Origin: Ficedula albicollis
Taxonomy: Eukaryota; Chordata; Aves; Passeriformes; Muscicapidae
Assembly (NCBI RefSeq): GCF_000247815.1
Contig: NC_021683.1
Coordinates: 13,457,138-13,521,137, forward strand
DNA: 64,000 nt
Reading direction: 5' to 3'
Shown: piece by piece, positions 62,497 through 64,000 of the stretch
How the letters are laid out: every line of letters starts with the position of its first letter
Position numbering within the stretch: position 1 is the first letter of the stretch
The notes under the pieces: generated by a model
The model's database searches: none
The model's input: the letters and a program-made list of their open reading frames with translations, nothing else
What the model was told of the DNA's origin: nothing
Position numbers and translations under genes: made by a program

Positions 62497-64000
62497 GTGA
62501 GTGGCTTTTTTTTTTTTTTATTTGTCAGTGGTTACATGGTAGAAAACGTGAAATCCAGTAAGTGGGCTGCCCAAAAATTAGAGCCATCCCTCAGACATGT
62601 GGGAAGGTGCTCTCTGTGTTAAACTAGTCATCATTTCCCCATAAGAGTGTCCCAAAAAGGAGTGTATTTGGGTCTGCTCAGGAAGAACAGAGATGTCCTT
62701 GATTCTGAAGTTTGGTGAATCCTTCATGGTAAACAGACTTGCCAAGGATGGAACATAAGCATGCAATGGCTTTCACATTTCTGAGTGGTGGAGCTGCCCA
62801 TAGCTTTGATGAGCCAGCTCATTCAGGTTGTGGTGTACCAGCCAAAAGACGGGATGCCACAGCCCTGCATAGAGGGAAGGACAGTGAGTGGGAGTGACAG
62901 CCTGGCAAGTTCAGTTGAGAAGTGGAGTAGTAAATGCTAGTGTAAGCCACCAAGACAATGGATTTTCCATTTACAGATTAACACTGGAAATATCTCAATA
63001 GGATGTGTTTTACTCAAACAGGAGTTGTGGGGATTGATGCAGAAGTAACAGTAAAAATCTCATATAAGAGATTAGACCAGAATGTCTGATGGCCCCTTTA
63101 GATCTTAATAAAATTTTAAATATTAAACTGGAACCTCTTTATGTTAGATTTGAGTAGCACTTCTTGGTGGAATTGTCAATATCTCAAGTGGCATTGAAGT
63201 TTCCATGGGATTGTAATTTTGCATGAGCCCATGCTACATGCCTGAGGACACTTGGCCTTATAATCCTTGCTTGGGTAAAACAGACAGCCAGAGTGGACCC
63301 AAGCAGATAAAAAAGACAAATGTCTTGTGGACGAAAAGGAAAGGAGATTCAGTGAATATTAGAAAATATCAGATTGTCATTGAAGGATAGTATTGTCTTT
63401 TAGCTGAGTCTTTAAAGCCCTCATGTAAATCCTGATGAAGTGAGGGGCTGAGGCACTGACTTCAGTGGGATCATTGAAGAACAGGGTTAAGTGATTCTTA
63501 GTGTACTGGGACAGAGAAGAATACTGACAACAGGGTTATCTTTTGCATCTAGGTCTCTTTTTCAATCCCTGATAAAATGTGAACCACAAAGGAAAATACC
63601 TAGTAGGAAATTGAAGAAATAAAAAGATCCAGAATGAAAATTTTGACTCTTGAGGCTTAGCAGAGGAAGGGGAAAACATATCAGCCTAAGAAGTGCACAT
63701 GGATATTCATCACTAATTAGGGATGACAATCACTGTGGAGCCATAGGGTGGAATAGGAGCAGGGTCTTTACTGAAATTCCCCAGGCTGAAATAATGTCAC
63801 TTCTGTCTGCAGAGAAGTTCTTGCCAAAGCTTGTTTTTTGGGTTGATATTTTGTTAAAACAGAACACCCAACCAGCAATGTTGCACTATGCTATTTTAGT
63901 GTTCATAGGTAGATGTTATACTGATTTTTATAAAAATATTTCTTTTGATTTTTCTGTGTAGAAAAATAAATAATTTCCATTTAAGAGGTCATGTTAAAGT

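Larger units (their letters stand above)
59976..64000. other. Non-coding DNA at the window end
   Basis: Apart from the palindrome at 61311 and the orphan exon candidate at 62361, I see only short chance frames. The phrase GACTTCAGTGGGATCATTGAAG at 63459-63480 is reminiscent of old amniote repeats but too short to assign. Confidence 0.55.

Overview
The window is vertebrate nuclear DNA, most likely from a bird. It is mostly AT-rich non-coding sequence cut by sharp CpG-rich islands. I see no Alu- or L1-like interspersed repeats, only two old MIR-like SINE remnants and one possible older repeat scrap. The only protein-coding gene I can name is CBLN1 (cerebellin-1, the synaptic C1q-family organiser). 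The bird assignment is inference from composition and repeat content; the CBLN1 assignment is strong.

Layout. 1-22,480: AT-rich gene-desert-like DNA with an 817-bp tandem duplication (5,254-6,887), a T21-C729-T17 tract (12,317-13,083) and a MIR-like SINE (about 20,440-20,600). 22,680-24,880: a CpG-rich island holding 73 perfect copies of a 10-bp unit followed by 1,147 C. 26,518-27,889: a nearly perfect 686-bp tandem duplication. 32,640-36,558: CBLN1 on the plus strand, with a CpG-rich 5' flank, a pentamer microsatellite, 852 C over the start codon, exon 1, 735 C where exon 2 should be, then exon 3. Its 3' UTR ends near a polyadenylation signal at 37,283. 37,340-42,330: a CpG-rich region with six further poly-C tracts, interleaved with AT-rich blocks that look like regulatory DNA. 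42,330-64,000: gene-desert-like DNA with a second MIR-like SINE (59,840-59,975) and a weak orphan exon candidate (62,361-62,496).

CBLN1. Exon 1 encodes residues 22-88 and exon 3 residues 129-193 in human numbering. The 40 residues of exon 2 and most of the signal peptide are absent from the sequence. Both gaps coincide with long poly-C blocks, so the gene is broken in this assembly rather than, in all likelihood, in the animal.

The most striking feature is eleven pure poly-C runs (15 to 1,466 nt, about 5.16 kb in total), ten of them in or beside GC-rich DNA and all C on this strand. At five of them the same 26-38 bp lies immediately before and after the C run, which is what a failed gap closure would leave. 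All very long reading frames here are poly-proline or poly-glycine translations of these runs and are not genes. I found no novel multi-gene system; the value of the window is the hidden CBLN1 exons and the diagnostic assembly signature.
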